From: an uncultured Lachnospiraceae bacterium
GTDB lineage: Bacteria > Bacillota > Clostridia > Lachnospirales > Lachnospiraceae
Direction of reading: 5' to 3'
Length of the DNA: 19,598 nucleotides
NCBI GenBank assembly: GCA_900544445.1
Contig: UQVK01000075.1
Span: 1 to 19,598, forward strand
How positions within the stretch are numbered: the stretch's first letter is position 1; the number at the start of each line of letters is the position of its first letter. The notes beneath the pieces are model-generated. The model was not told the origin of the DNA. It made no database searches and saw only the letters and a list, made by a program, of their open reading frames with translations. This document shows, piece by piece, positions 1 through 6,807 of the stretch. Position numbers and translations under genes: made by a program.

Positions 1-1549
1 CGCTCATCATGGCCGCAGTCATATCATAGGCCACATCGGAGATATCCGAGCCCACTGCCAGAATGCCGTCGTCTCCGATTCCCATGTAATCGCCCTGGCG
101 GATCTGTTTATCGTCAATGACCGTATCGCGCACCGCATAGGTCACCTCTCCGGTTCTCACATGGGAGATCTCCTCCGTCATGGAAGCCTCGTTCTCCTCT
201 GCTCCCATATCCGGCACGTAATTGATCACCGCCGTAATGCCCTGCGGAATCGTCTTTGTGGGTACCACAACCACATTCTTATCCTCTACCAGATACTTCG
301 CCTGATTGGCCGCAAGAATGATGTTCTTATTGTTGGGAAGCACATAGACCGTATCCGCGTTGACCTTCTGAATCGCGTTAACCACGTCCTCCGTGCTGGG
401 ATTCATGGTCTGTCCGCCCTCGATGATGGAATCCACGCCGAGCCCGCGGAAAATCTCTGCCAGACCGTCTCCGGCAGAGACTGCGATGAAGCCGACCTCC
501 TTATGCTCTCCCACCGCTTCCGTTTCTCCTGCGGGAGTCTCTCCGGCCGCTTCCTGCTCTTTTTCCTTTTCCGACAGCTTGAACAGCTTTTCCTGATGCT
601 CAAGCCGCATGTTATCGATCTTCATATTGGAAAGCGCACCATACTTCAATGCCTTCTGGATTGCGAGTCCGGGGTCATTGGTATGTACGTGCACCTTCAC
701 CACGTCATCATCCGCAACCACCACGATGGAATCTCCAATGGACTCCAGATAAGCCTTGAAATCCATCTCCTGCTTGATATTGAAGGTCTTGTTCAGCATA
801 ATGATAAATTCGGTGCAGTAGCCGAATTTGATCTCCATGCCTGCCTGCGCTTCCAGACTGCCCTTCGCAGATATTTCCGAAGCGGCAGGCTTTGCCGGTT
901 CGGAAAAGTCATAGGAGTCTGCGGAAACCTTTCCTGTAAAGGCATCAAACGCACCGCGAAGCACCTCCACAAGTCCCTGTCCGCCGGAATCCACCACGCC
1001 CGCCTGCTTCAGTACCGGAAGCATCTCCGGCGTCTGGCTGAGCACATACTCCGCGTGATCGATGATTTCCTTTAAAAACTTCTCCATATCCTCCTCGCCC
1101 GCGTCGGCAAGCTCTCTCGCCTTCATGGACGCGCCCTTCGCCACGGTGAGGATTGTTCCTTCCTTCGGCTTCATAACAGCCTTATATGCCGTCTCCACCG
1201 CCTTTTCGCTGGCAGCGGCCATTACGGGGATCGTGATCACATCATAATCGCGGATTCCCTTGGTAAAACCTCTGAAAAGCTGTGAAAGAATAACGCCGGA
1301 GTTTCCCCTCGCTCCGCGCAGGGAACCGGAAGAAATCGCCTTGGAAAGTGCCGGCATATCAGGCTCCGCCATGGCGGCCACATCTTTTGCCGCCGACATG
1401 ATGGTAAGCGTCATATTCGTTCCCGTATCCCCATCCGGAACCGGGAATACGTTCAGCTCATTAATCCATTCTTTCTTACTCTCAAGCCTCTTGGCTCCGG
1501 CCAGGAACATTTTTGCCAGGCAGCCAGCGTCAATTGTCTGCAAACTCAC
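1..1549 (-). CDS. fakA: Fatty acid kinase catalytic subunit FakA/YloV (DAK2 domain), 3' end outside window
   Basis: Seen: the minus frame is open from the window edge to a GTG at 1549, giving 516 residues without a stop. An AGGAGG lies nine bases upstream of the GTG. Residues about 1-200 are a DAK2 kinase domain with the nucleotide/metal motif PVPDGDTGTNM (acidic residues D39 and D41) and the conserved RGARGNSGV near residue 80. A middle domain follows, then an acidic Glu/Ala linker, then a C-terminal EDD/DegV-like part that begins around EVGFIAVSAGDG. Known: FakA phosphorylates fatty acids held by a DegV-family FakB partner, feeding membrane phospholipid synthesis; the family is usually about 550 residues, so only a short C-terminal piece is missing. 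It follows yloU by 14 bp, the usual Firmicutes order. A DegV protein that could be a partner lies at 15524-16393. The identification is firm; the in vivo substrate is inferred. Confidence 0.95.
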   Translation of the reverse strand, partial: MSLQTIDAGCLAKMFLAGAKRLESKKEWINELNVFPVPDGDTGTNMTLTIMSAAKDVAAMAEPDMPALSKAISSGSLRGARGNSGVILSQLFRGFTKGIRDYDVITIPVMAAASEKAVETAYKAVMKPKEGTILTVAKGASMKARELADAGEEDMEKFLKEIIDHAEYVLSQTPEMLPVLKQAGVVDSGGQGLVEVLRGAFDAFTGKVSADSYDFSEPAKPAASEISAKGSLEAQAGMEIKFGYCTEFIIMLNKTFNIKQEMDFKAYLESIGDSIVVVADDDVVKVHVHTNDPGLAIQKALKYGALSNMKIDNMRLEHQEKLFKLSEKEKEQEAAGETPAGETEAVGEHKEVGFIAVSAGDGLAEIFRGLGVDSIIEGGQTMNPSTEDVVNAIQKVNADTVYVLPNNKNIILAANQAKYLVEDKNVVVVPTKTIPQGITAVINYVPDMGAEENEASMTEEISHVRTGEVTYAVRDTVIDDKQIRQGDYMGIGDDGILAVGSDISDVAYDMTAAMMS

Positions 1550-1563
1550 AACTACTGTCCTCC

Positions 1564-1917
1564 TTAATCAATCACTCGTACACCTTCGACGAAGATGTTG
1601 ATTTTCTCAATTTCCATACCGGTGAATTCTTCCACTTTATACTTCACATTATCGATCAGATTATTGGATACTGCCAGAATACTCACGCCGTAGGAAACGA
1701 TCACATGGAAGTCCAGTGTCAGTTTATTGTTATTGACCGTAACGGTGATTCCCTTCGTCACGTTGTCCCTCTTCAAGAGCTTCACCACGTCCTTCACCGT
1801 AATGCCCATCCCCACAATGCCGAAGCATTCCATGGCGACGATGCCCGCATACTGTGCAATAACTTCTTTGTCAATCGTTATATTGCCCATATGGGTGTTC
1901 AGATATGAACCCTTCAT
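1564..1917 (-). CDS. yloU: Asp23/Gls24 family envelope stress protein (YloU)
   Basis: A 117-residue soluble protein of the Asp23/Gls24 family, about the usual family size. The N-terminal stretch GNITIDKEVIAQYAG and the later VNNNKLTLDFHV and VEEFTGMEIEKINIFVEGV are typical of it. The ATG at 1917 has a well-spaced AGGAGG (1922-1927). A second ATG at 1890 lacks one, so the longer form is preferred. Known: YloU sits directly before yloV/fakA and divergent from rpmB in many Firmicutes, as here. The staphylococcal relative Asp23 forms membrane-associated assemblies linked to cell-wall stress, but the molecular role of YloU is not settled. It is co-transcribed with fakA (14 bp gap), probably from the 2036-2041 region. 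Confidence 0.93.
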   Translation of the reverse strand: MKGSYLNTHMGNITIDKEVIAQYAGIVAMECFGIVGMGITVKDVVKLLKRDNVTKGITVTVNNNKLTLDFHVIVSYGVSILAVSNNLIDNVKYKVEEFTGMEIEKINIFVEGVRVID

Positions 1918-1965
1918 GTAGTACCTCCTTCTCTGCCGCCGCAGATGACTTTTCCGAAATACAGA

Positions 1966-1999
1966 ACGGCTTCAGCCGCTCTCCGTCACGAGCCGACGG
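1966..1999 (-). promoter_or_regulatory. Two short hairpins in the yloU-fakA leader
   Basis: Two neighbouring stem-loops lie in the predicted 110-base untranslated leader. One has a 4-bp CGGC/GCCG stem with a four-base loop (1967-1978). The other has a 5-bp CCGTC/GACGG stem with a seven-base loop (1983-1999). They precede the yloU ribosome binding site by about 40 bases. I do not recognise a riboswitch class, and short GC hairpins can occur by chance. Confidence 0.35.
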
Positions 2000-2035
2000 C
2001 CATGCCACTCTCCGAAACGGCACAAATATAAGCAT

Positions 2036-2064
2036 ATTATAACCGCTTTCTGAAAAAAATGGAA
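2036..2064 (-). promoter_or_regulatory. Possible sigma-A promoter for yloU-fakA
   Basis: The minus strand carries a perfect TATAAT (2036-2041). The hexamer 17 bases upstream (2059-2064, TTCCAT) is a poor -35, though it lies in an AT-rich tract. Transcription would start near 2029, leaving a leader of about 110 bases before yloU. Confidence 0.5.
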
Positions 2065-2105
2065 GACATATTTATTTTTCCTCTATTAAATTATGCAGAT
2101 TTCGC

Positions 2106-2134
2106 TTGCAAATTCTTTTTCTTTCTGTTATCAT
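2106..2134 (+). promoter_or_regulatory. Sigma-A promoter of rpmB
   Basis: TTGCAA at 2106-2111 and TATCAT at 2129-2134 are separated by 17 bases. The predicted start near 2141 gives a 40-base leader with a strong TTAGGAGGTG ribosome binding site at 2167-2175. Confidence 0.75.
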
Positions 2135-2180
2135 ACACATGTTGCGGTTTGAAAAATATATTGGTTTAGGAGGTGCGAAG

Positions 2181-2366
2181 ATGGCAAAATGTGATATTTG
2201 CGGCAAGGGCGTTCATTTTGGTAACAACGTAAGCCATTCCCATAGAAGATCCAATCGTATCTGGAACTCGAATGTGAAAAGCGTCAAGTGTCTGGTAAAC
2301 GGAGCTTCCAAAAAGATGCATGTTTGTACCAGCTGCCTCAGATCCGGCAAAGTGGAGAGAGCATAA
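2181..2366 (+). CDS. rpmB: 50S ribosomal protein L28
   Basis: A 61-residue basic protein with the family landmarks CDICGKGVHFGNNVSHSH and RSNRIWNSNV. The start is the ATG at 2181, five bases after AGGAGG; an earlier in-frame ATG at 2106 would sit in the promoter and is not used here. It carries the two-CXXC version of L28 (C4/C7 and C49/C52), expected to bind zinc; many bacteria have a cysteine-free paralogue for zinc shortage. Known: L28 is a component of the large ribosomal subunit. It is monocistronic, with its own promoter and a terminator hairpin 34 bases downstream. Divergence from yloU-fakA is a conserved Firmicutes arrangement. Confidence 0.98.
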   Translation: MAKCDICGKGVHFGNNVSHSHRRSNRIWNSNVKSVKCLVNGASKKMHVCTSCLRSGKVERA

Positions 2367-2400
2367 GGAATGATGCTCACAGAGAAACACGGCACAAATT

Positions 2401-2444
2401 AAGGCTGTCTGAAACCGATTCAGGTTTTAGGCAGCCTTTTCTTA
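2401..2444 (+). terminator. Intrinsic terminator after rpmB, possibly bidirectional
   Basis: A 16-bp stem (2401-2416 with 2423-2438, two G-U type mismatches) closes a six-base loop and runs into TTTTCTT. On the minus strand the hairpin is followed by a weaker TTAATTT tract, so it may also end the convergent gerW operon, whose last gene stops at 2471. Confidence 0.88.
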
Positions 2445-2470
2445 CCTGTTTACCGTTCTTTCTCACAATG

Positions 2471-2623
2471 CTACTTGTCACAGAACAGCATGTTGTAACC
2501 GGCCAGCATGAGAAGCGCGGCCACAATCAGGCCGGCCAGCCGGTTCGCAATCAGCAGCGTCAAAAACATGCCGATGGCAATGCTGAATACAATAATTCCG
2601 ATCAGTTTCCAAAGCTGCCGCAT
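2471..2623 (-). CDS. Small hydrophobic membrane protein, 50 residues
   Basis: A short open frame that runs ATG (2623) to TAG (2471) and encodes 50 residues. It starts MRQLWKLIGI, has one or two hydrophobic helices (about 7-26 and 29-46, broken by the polar ANRLAG) and ends LFCDK. An AGGTG lies eight bases before the ATG. It is the last gene of the minus-strand operon, 67 bp after gerW and 33 bp before the shared terminator hairpin. I do not recognise a named family. The hydrophobic composition, tight fit between gerW and the terminator, and plausible ribosome binding site make it more likely real than not. Function unknown; a sporulation-related membrane role would be a guess from its neighbours only. 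Confidence 0.65.
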   Translation of the reverse strand: MRQLWKLIGIIVFSIAIGMFLTLLIANRLAGLIVAALLMLAGYNMLFCDK

Positions 2624-2690
2624 CCCGACCGCACCTGTTCCTTACCGTCTTACTGCTATTCTATGCATCCGCCGCCGGCATGATTCCTGC

Positions 2691-3089
2691 TCAGATTTCC
2701 TCGTTCGGGAAAGCCGCCTTCTGTGCTTCCTCATCGCTCATCATCGTCTCCGGTTTCGCAGTGAACCGGTCCACCAGATCCGGAATCATATCCAGGATCT
2801 TGGTCACGCTGTCCTGATTCTTAATATTAACCAGCTTTGTCTGGCCATTCTTGATCAGAAGCACAGCGCTCGGCGTCATCTTTCCGGAAAGCCCTCCTGC
2901 TCCGCCATCCTTCTTATCGCTCCTGCTGGCCCCTGCTCCCACGCCAAAGGTTACGTCCACCAGCGGGATGATGATGGTATCGTCAATTTTCGTCGCCTCT
3001 CCCACCACGGTTTTCGTGGACATCAGCGTGTTAGCGCCCTTCAGCAGGGATTCCATTACGGAATTGATGTTATTATGATTTTCAGCCAT
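2691..3089 (-). CDS. gerW: GerW/YtfJ family sporulation protein
   Basis: A 132-residue protein with the YtfJ/GerW pattern throughout: N-terminal INSVMESLLKGANTL, the segment TVVGEATKIDDTIIIPLVDV, the glycine-rich FGVGAGASRSDKK and GGAGGLSGKM, and then PSAVLLIKNG. Length matches the family. Known: Bacillus subtilis GerW (YtfJ) is a forespore protein needed for proper spore germination; homologues are common in spore-forming Clostridia. Its start codon overlaps the end of the upstream DUF2953 gene by eight bases (3082-3089), so the two are probably translationally coupled. Pairing of ytfJ with a YtfI-like DUF2953 gene is conserved. This is evidence, not proof, that the organism sporulates. Confidence 0.95.
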   Translation of the reverse strand: MAENHNNINSVMESLLKGANTLMSTKTVVGEATKIDDTIIIPLVDVTFGVGAGASRSDKKDGGAGGLSGKMTPSAVLLIKNGQTKLVNIKNQDSVTKILDMIPDLVDRFTAKPETMMSDEEAQKAAFPNEEI

Positions 3090-4128
3090 TGGTCAGCTCC
3101 TCCTTTTTCAGCCGTCTGATAAGAGTCCAGGTCTTTTTGTCCAGAACCACACACAAAATATGATAAAGCACCACACAGGAGCGGATTCTTCCCTCCGCAT
3201 AAAATTTCCCGCACAGCCTTCTCTTTTCAAAATCCGGTTCGATGCGCACCTCATCCCCGATCCACGGATAAAGCATCCCATGTACGGCGAGCACTTTCCC
3301 CGTTACCGCCGGATCTTCCGATCCGATGGTAAGATCGGCCGAAAGCTTCCGCGGTTTTATATGGAAAACAAGTCCCTTCACATGCTCCCAGATCCGGCGG
3401 ATGGTTTCCTGCACGGCATCTTCCGCCAGAAGATCCCTGTAATAAACCGCCGTTTCCCGGATACGTTCCAGCTTCTTCAAAATCCGTTCCCAGGACCGCT
3501 CTGCATTCTTCAGAGCCTTCGACAGCCTGCGCACAGCTTCCTTCCAGGCCGCGGCCCATTTTCGAAGCCTTTCTGTCAACCTGCTCTTTTGGGACGGAGG
3601 CGTTTTTTCCGAACGCTCTTCCTTTGCCGCAGTTCCTTCTTCCCAGGTCTGTTTTTTGGGTATCTGCGGACCGGGCGGCCTTTTTCCCGCTGCCCGGGAA
3701 GAGTTCCCGGTCTCTGGAGACCTCCTGGTCTCCAGAGGTTTCCCAATCTCCTGAGCTTTTTCGGTCTCCGGAGGCTTCCTCATTTCCGGAGGCGGTCCGT
3801 CACCGGCGCCCTTTTCTTCCATGCCCTGTTCCGTTTTCCTGGCTTTCGGCGTTTTTCCCCGCCGTTTCCACTGTTCCGGCCGGACACGGATGCCCGCCGC
3901 CCGCAGCGTCATCTTAAGCCCGTCGGCATATTCCACGCGAAAGCTTATGAGCTGCAGCAGCCATATAAACCGGATATATGCCTGCGGCTTTCCTTCCTCC
4001 GGCAGTCTCCCTTCCATCCGGTATCGCACCGGAACAAAAAGAAGGAGCGCCAGAGCAATCAGAAACAGGCAGAGTATGATGAGCAGCATAATGCCCACTG
4101 TTTTTAAAATTAAAAAAACGATTTCCAT
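3082..4128 (-). CDS. DUF2953 membrane protein with internal hexapeptide repeat
   Basis: 348 residues from the ATG at 4128, which follows AGGGGGAA and lies 17 bp after the preceding gene; a longer start at 4188 would overlap that gene and is not preferred. One strong transmembrane helix lies at about residues 4-33, followed by VPVRYRMEG and RFIWLLQLISFRV, typical of DUF2953 (YtfI-like) N-termini. Residues about 90-185 are a charged Pro/Glu/Lys-rich linker that includes five tandem hexapeptides of the PPETEK type. A helical, basic segment follows (about 185-240), then the conserved C-terminal part with HIKPRKLSADLTIGSEDPA. Known: the family is uncharacterised and usually precedes ytfJ/gerW in spore formers. 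Predicted to be anchored in the membrane. The long linker makes it larger than I would expect for the family. Confidence 0.85.
   Translation of the reverse strand: MEIVFLILKTVGIMLLIILCLFLIALALLLFVPVRYRMEGRLPEEGKPQAYIRFIWLLQLISFRVEYADGLKMTLRAAGIRVRPEQWKRRGKTPKARKTEQGMEEKGAGDGPPPEMRKPPETEKAQEIGKPLETRRSPETGNSSRAAGKRPPGPQIPKKQTWEEGTAAKEERSEKTPPSQKSRLTERLRKWAAAWKEAVRRLSKALKNAERSWERILKKLERIRETAVYYRDLLAEDAVQETIRRIWEHVKGLVFHIKPRKLSADLTIGSEDPAVTGKVLAVHGMLYPWIGDEVRIEPDFEKRRLCGKFYAEGRIRSCVVLYHILCVVLDKKTWTLIRRLKKEELTNG
3703..3792 (-). repeat. Five in-frame 18-bp tandem repeats inside the DUF2953 gene
   Basis: The encoded units, in order, are PPEMRK, PPETEK, AQEIGK, PLETRR and SPETGN. The DNA core CCTCYGGAGACC recurs with 18-bp spacing between units, allowing for drift. 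Repeats of whole codons keep the frame, so copy number could vary between strains without inactivating the gene. Confidence 0.75.
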
Positions 4129-4144
4129 ATTCCCCCTGCGCGCC

Positions 4145-4495
4145 TTAAGGCGTCCGCCCGGAACGCTGTCCGGCGCCTTCTGAAGCACACGAATTCAGAA
4201 TATATTCCCTGATATCGGCGTCTCCGGTTTCCCGGACCACCTTCTGAGCAAGCCGGGTCACGATTTCCAGCGCTTCCTGCCTGCTGGATGCGAGGCCGAC
4301 CACAAGCATATGCTCCGTATCGAAGCAGCGCTGCTTCAGATATCCGCAGTGAATGATTTCAAGCTGGTCATCTGAAGACGCGGCCAGCGCGATCACATAT
4401 ACCGAAAACTGTCCCGCATTATGCTTCAGCTTCCACTTCACCTTTTCCGGATCCCTGATGCCTTCGCCCACATAAAGATTGCTGCTAAACTTCAT
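4145..4495 (-). CDS. Conserved-looking hypothetical protein, 116 residues
   Basis: I do not recognise this family. The product is soluble, with no signal peptide or membrane helix. It starts MKFSSNLYVGEGI, contains KWKLKHNAGQFSVYVIALAAS and a central LEIIHCGYLKQR, then a helix EALEIVTRLAQKVVRE, and a polar tail. The ATG at 4495 has AAGGAG at seven bases, so translation should be good. It is the first gene of the operon leading to the DUF2953 protein and gerW (17 bp gap to the former), so a spore or late-growth role is conceivable but only inferred from position. No convincing promoter is visible in the 130 bases upstream. Confidence 0.7.
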   Translation of the reverse strand: MKFSSNLYVGEGIRDPEKVKWKLKHNAGQFSVYVIALAASSDDQLEIIHCGYLKQRCFDTEHMLVVGLASSRQEALEIVTRLAQKVVRETGDADIREYILNSCASEGAGQRSGRTP

Positions 4496-4622
4496 GCCAT
4501 GCCAAGTCTCCTTTTCCTGACCCTTCCCTTAAACCATTGCCGTTTTCAGGAGGTTTCATACCTTTTCTTTCCATTTCCGCGCCGCCAGAAGCCGGATTTT
4601 CTTCCTGCGGCACACGGGGATG

Positions 4623-4661
4623 AAAAAAGAGGCGGGAATCCGTTCTGTCCGTTCCCGCCTC
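4623..4661 (-). terminator. Intrinsic terminator of the NUDIX gene
   Basis: On the minus strand a 10-bp perfect stem, GAGGCGGGAA paired with TTCCCGCCTC (4652-4661 with 4629-4638), is followed directly by six T (4628-4623). It lies 36 bases after the stop codon of the NUDIX gene. The rest of the 4496-4696 gap holds no gene I can support. Confidence 0.92.
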
Positions 4662-4696
4662 TCCTTCCGTTCCCGCTTCTGTGATGCCGGAATCCT

Positions 4697-5149
4697 TCAG
4701 AAATATTTCCTGCTTCCCCAGAGGTTTCTCTTTTTCAGATCCAGATACTCATGATAGGCTTTTTCAAGAATCTGCTTCTCGTTGGCGAACTTCAGCAGAT
4801 GATAGGCCTCATGGTACTTGTAAAATCCGGAGTCCACAAAATATTCCTCACGCTGTGGTTTACTGTAATAACTGTCAGCCATCATCAGATACCAGTGTAC
4901 CTCCTTGTCCACGGTATCCTCCGGTACGTTAAAGGTATACTCGCTTCTGCCGATATACTTGATGATGGAAGCTCTTGCTCCGCTTTCCTCAAGCACCTCC
5001 CGAAGTGCCGTATCCTTATACTCCTCTCCTGCCTCTACCGTTCCCTTGGGCAGAACCCAGCCCTCGTACCTGTTCTTGAAATTCTTGTACAAAAGCAGTA
5101 TCTTCCCGCGGAAAATAACCACACCGCCACAGCTTGTTGCTTCTATCAT
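4697..5149 (-). CDS. NUDIX hydrolase
   Basis: 150 residues from the ATG at 5149, which follows AGGAGG by about eight bases; an in-frame ATG at 5197 has no such site and lies closer to the promoter. The full Nudix box GX5EX7REUXEEXGU is present at residues 36-58 (GTVEAGE...REVLEESGA), preceded by WVLPKG. Known: the box binds divalent metal and hydrolyses nucleoside diphosphates linked to another moiety. The C-terminal half is rich in Tyr, His and Lys and resembles small Nudix proteins of the diadenosine-polyphosphate or house-cleaning type, but the substrate cannot be read from sequence. Single gene with its own promoter and terminator. Confidence 0.93.
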   Translation of the reverse strand: MIEATSCGGVVIFRGKILLLYKNFKNRYEGWVLPKGTVEAGEEYKDTALREVLEESGARASIIKYIGRSEYTFNVPEDTVDKEVHWYLMMADSYYSKPQREEYFVDSGFYKYHEAYHLLKFANEKQILEKAYHEYLDLKKRNLWGSRKYF

Positions 5150-5220
5150 TGCAATTCCTCCTGTAAGGTGTGCACTTCGGTCCATGCGAAGGAGCATGTC
5201 CCTTCCGCTAAACTAGTTCA

Positions 5221-5249
5221 AGTATATCCCAAATATACGCCGTAGGCAA
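5221..5249 (-). promoter_or_regulatory. Sigma-A promoter of the NUDIX gene
   Basis: On the minus strand TTGCCT (5249-5244) and TATACT (5226-5221) are separated by exactly 17 bases. It sits just 28 bp beyond the end of the penicillin-binding protein gene, so the NUDIX gene can be expressed independently of the cell-wall operon. No clear terminator separates the two. Confidence 0.78.
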
Positions 5250-5277
5250 GAAATTTTTCTTTTGAAAAAACGCTTTC

Positions 5278-6798
5278 CTAGCCTACTGTGCCAAAATAAG
5301 CGTCAAACACCCGCTTTGCGATGGGAACCGCATAATCTCCACCGGAGCCGATTCCTTCAATGATCACGGTAACTGCGATCTGCGGATCCTCCGCCGGAGC
5401 GAAACCCGTAAACCATGCATGGGAATCGCTGGTGCTGTCATTGTACTCGGCGGAGCCTGTTTTGCCCGCAGCAGTATAAGACAGGCCGGAAAGCTTTGTC
5501 GCCGTTCCTTCCTCCACCACATCCGTCATCAGCTTCGTCAGTATCTCCGCTTCCTCCGAAGTCATCAGCCGCCCGTATTCTTCCGGCTCATATTGCTTCA
5601 GCACCGTGCCGTCCGGCTTTTCGATCCGGTCCATCTCATAAGGTTTCATCAACACTCCGTCGTTCGCGATTGCGGAGGTGATCATGCAAAGATGAAGCGG
5701 GGTCATCTGGGTTTTCCCCTGACCGATCACGGTCTGAATCATATCCGCGTCGCCGCTGTCTTCCGTCAGAGCGACGCTGCTTCTGGAATAAGAGATGTCC
5801 ACCGGAAGCTCCTGATTGAACAGAAGGCCATCCAGAGTGGAAAGAAAGCTGCTCCTCTCCAGGCTCATTCCGATGTTGGCGAAGGAAGAATTGCAGGACT
5901 CCGCAAAGGAATGCATGAAATCCAGACTCCCGTGGCTGCTTCCATGGTAACAGCGGATGGTGGTGTCCCCATGGGTGTAGCTTCCACTGCACTGCCAGGT
6001 ATAATTTTCCCAGTCATCCGGATGCTCCCTGATATATTCCAGAGCCGTTATCATCTTAAAGGTGGATCCGGGCGGATAAAGCCCCTGCGAGGCCCGGTTT
6101 AGCAGGACAGAGCTTCCCTCCTGATTCAGGCTCTCCCATTCCTGCGCGATCTCATTGGGATCAAAATCCGGTTTGGATACCATGGCAAGGATCTTTCCCG
6201 TGGAAGGCTCCATGACCACAATCGCTCCTTCATATAGCCCCATGGCGTTATAAGCCGCCTCCTGAAGCGTCACATCCAGCGTGGTGACCAGATTGTTGCC
6301 CGGATTTTTCACACCGGCCGCGGCATTCTGCGCCTGTTCGGACGCGGAGGCGGAGGTATTGATCAGATCGTAATTGGCCAGGCTTTCCAAGCCGGTTTTG
6401 CCCCGGGTGGAATAGCCGACGATATGAGAAAACATATTTTCATAAGGGTACTGCCGCACCTCTTCCCCATCCACATTCACCGTCTCCGCCAGCACTTCTC
6501 CATCAGCAGAATAGATGGTTCCCCTCGTGTTCTGCTGCGCCAGGACACTCTGTCTGCTGTTATAACTGTTGTTGAACAGCTCCTCCGAATGGGAAGGAAT
6601 ATAGATACACAGATAGGCTGCCATGGCGGCGAACAGGGCGCAGAAAAACACCGCGCAGCCGATCATCTGCAGCCGCGCTGTTTTTTCGTCCGGGAACCCG
6701 TCGTTTCTGCGGCTCCGGCCGGATGCACCATGCCCATGCGGATTGTATCTTCTTCCAGCCCTTCTCCCCTCTGCTCCCTTCCGTCTTCTTTCTGCCAT
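5278..6798 (-). CDS. Class B penicillin-binding protein (PbpA/FtsI-type transpeptidase)
   Basis: 506 residues. An Arg-rich cytoplasmic tail (1-42) precedes one transmembrane helix (about 43-67). A short dimerisation-type region follows (70-165, with NTRGTIYSADGEVLAE), then the transpeptidase domain (about 170-500). All three active-site motifs are intact: S245-T-F-K in YPPGSTFKM, S301-C-N, and K446-T-G-S. Known: such enzymes cross-link peptidoglycan stems outside the membrane and pair with a SEDS glycosyltransferase, whose gene lies nine bases upstream. The short N-terminal region resembles PbpA-type enzymes encoded beside a rodA/ftsW gene in Gram-positives rather than long PBP2 or FtsI with PASTA domains, which are absent. 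Start at 6798 follows TAGGAA by five or six bases. Whether it serves division, elongation or sporulation is not decided by sequence. Confidence 0.95.
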   Translation of the reverse strand: MAERRRKGAEGRRAGRRYNPHGHGASGRSRRNDGFPDEKTARLQMIGCAVFFCALFAAMAAYLCIYIPSHSEELFNNSYNSRQSVLAQQNTRGTIYSADGEVLAETVNVDGEEVRQYPYENMFSHIVGYSTRGKTGLESLANYDLINTSASASEQAQNAAAGVKNPGNNLVTTLDVTLQEAAYNAMGLYEGAIVVMEPSTGKILAMVSKPDFDPNEIAQEWESLNQEGSSVLLNRASQGLYPPGSTFKMITALEYIREHPDDWENYTWQCSGSYTHGDTTIRCYHGSSHGSLDFMHSFAESCNSSFANIGMSLERSSFLSTLDGLLFNQELPVDISYSRSSVALTEDSGDADMIQTVIGQGKTQMTPLHLCMITSAIANDGVLMKPYEMDRIEKPDGTVLKQYEPEEYGRLMTSEEAEILTKLMTDVVEEGTATKLSGLSYTAAGKTGSAEYNDSTSDSHAWFTGFAPAEDPQIAVTVIIEGIGSGGDYAVPIAKRVFDAYFGTVG

Positions 6799-6807
6799 TT
6801 TGAATTC

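Noticed and set aside
161..1075. A 304-codon plus-strand frame opposite fakA
   Set aside because: The minus strand encodes an intact DAK2 kinase; the plus frame has no ribosome binding site or domain.
3160..4107. A 315-codon plus-strand frame opposite the DUF2953 gene
   Set aside because: The minus frame carries the family's conserved segments and couples to gerW; the plus frame does not.
4497..4600. An open minus frame whose TGA overlaps the start codon at 4495
   Set aside because: It is Pro/Gly-rich, lacks a good ribosome binding site and runs back towards the NUDIX terminator. The overlap alone is weak evidence for a leader peptide.
5250..5277. A possible terminator after the PBP gene
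   Set aside because: The A/T-rich stretch forms no GC stem; the only plausible pairing is a short A-T stem.
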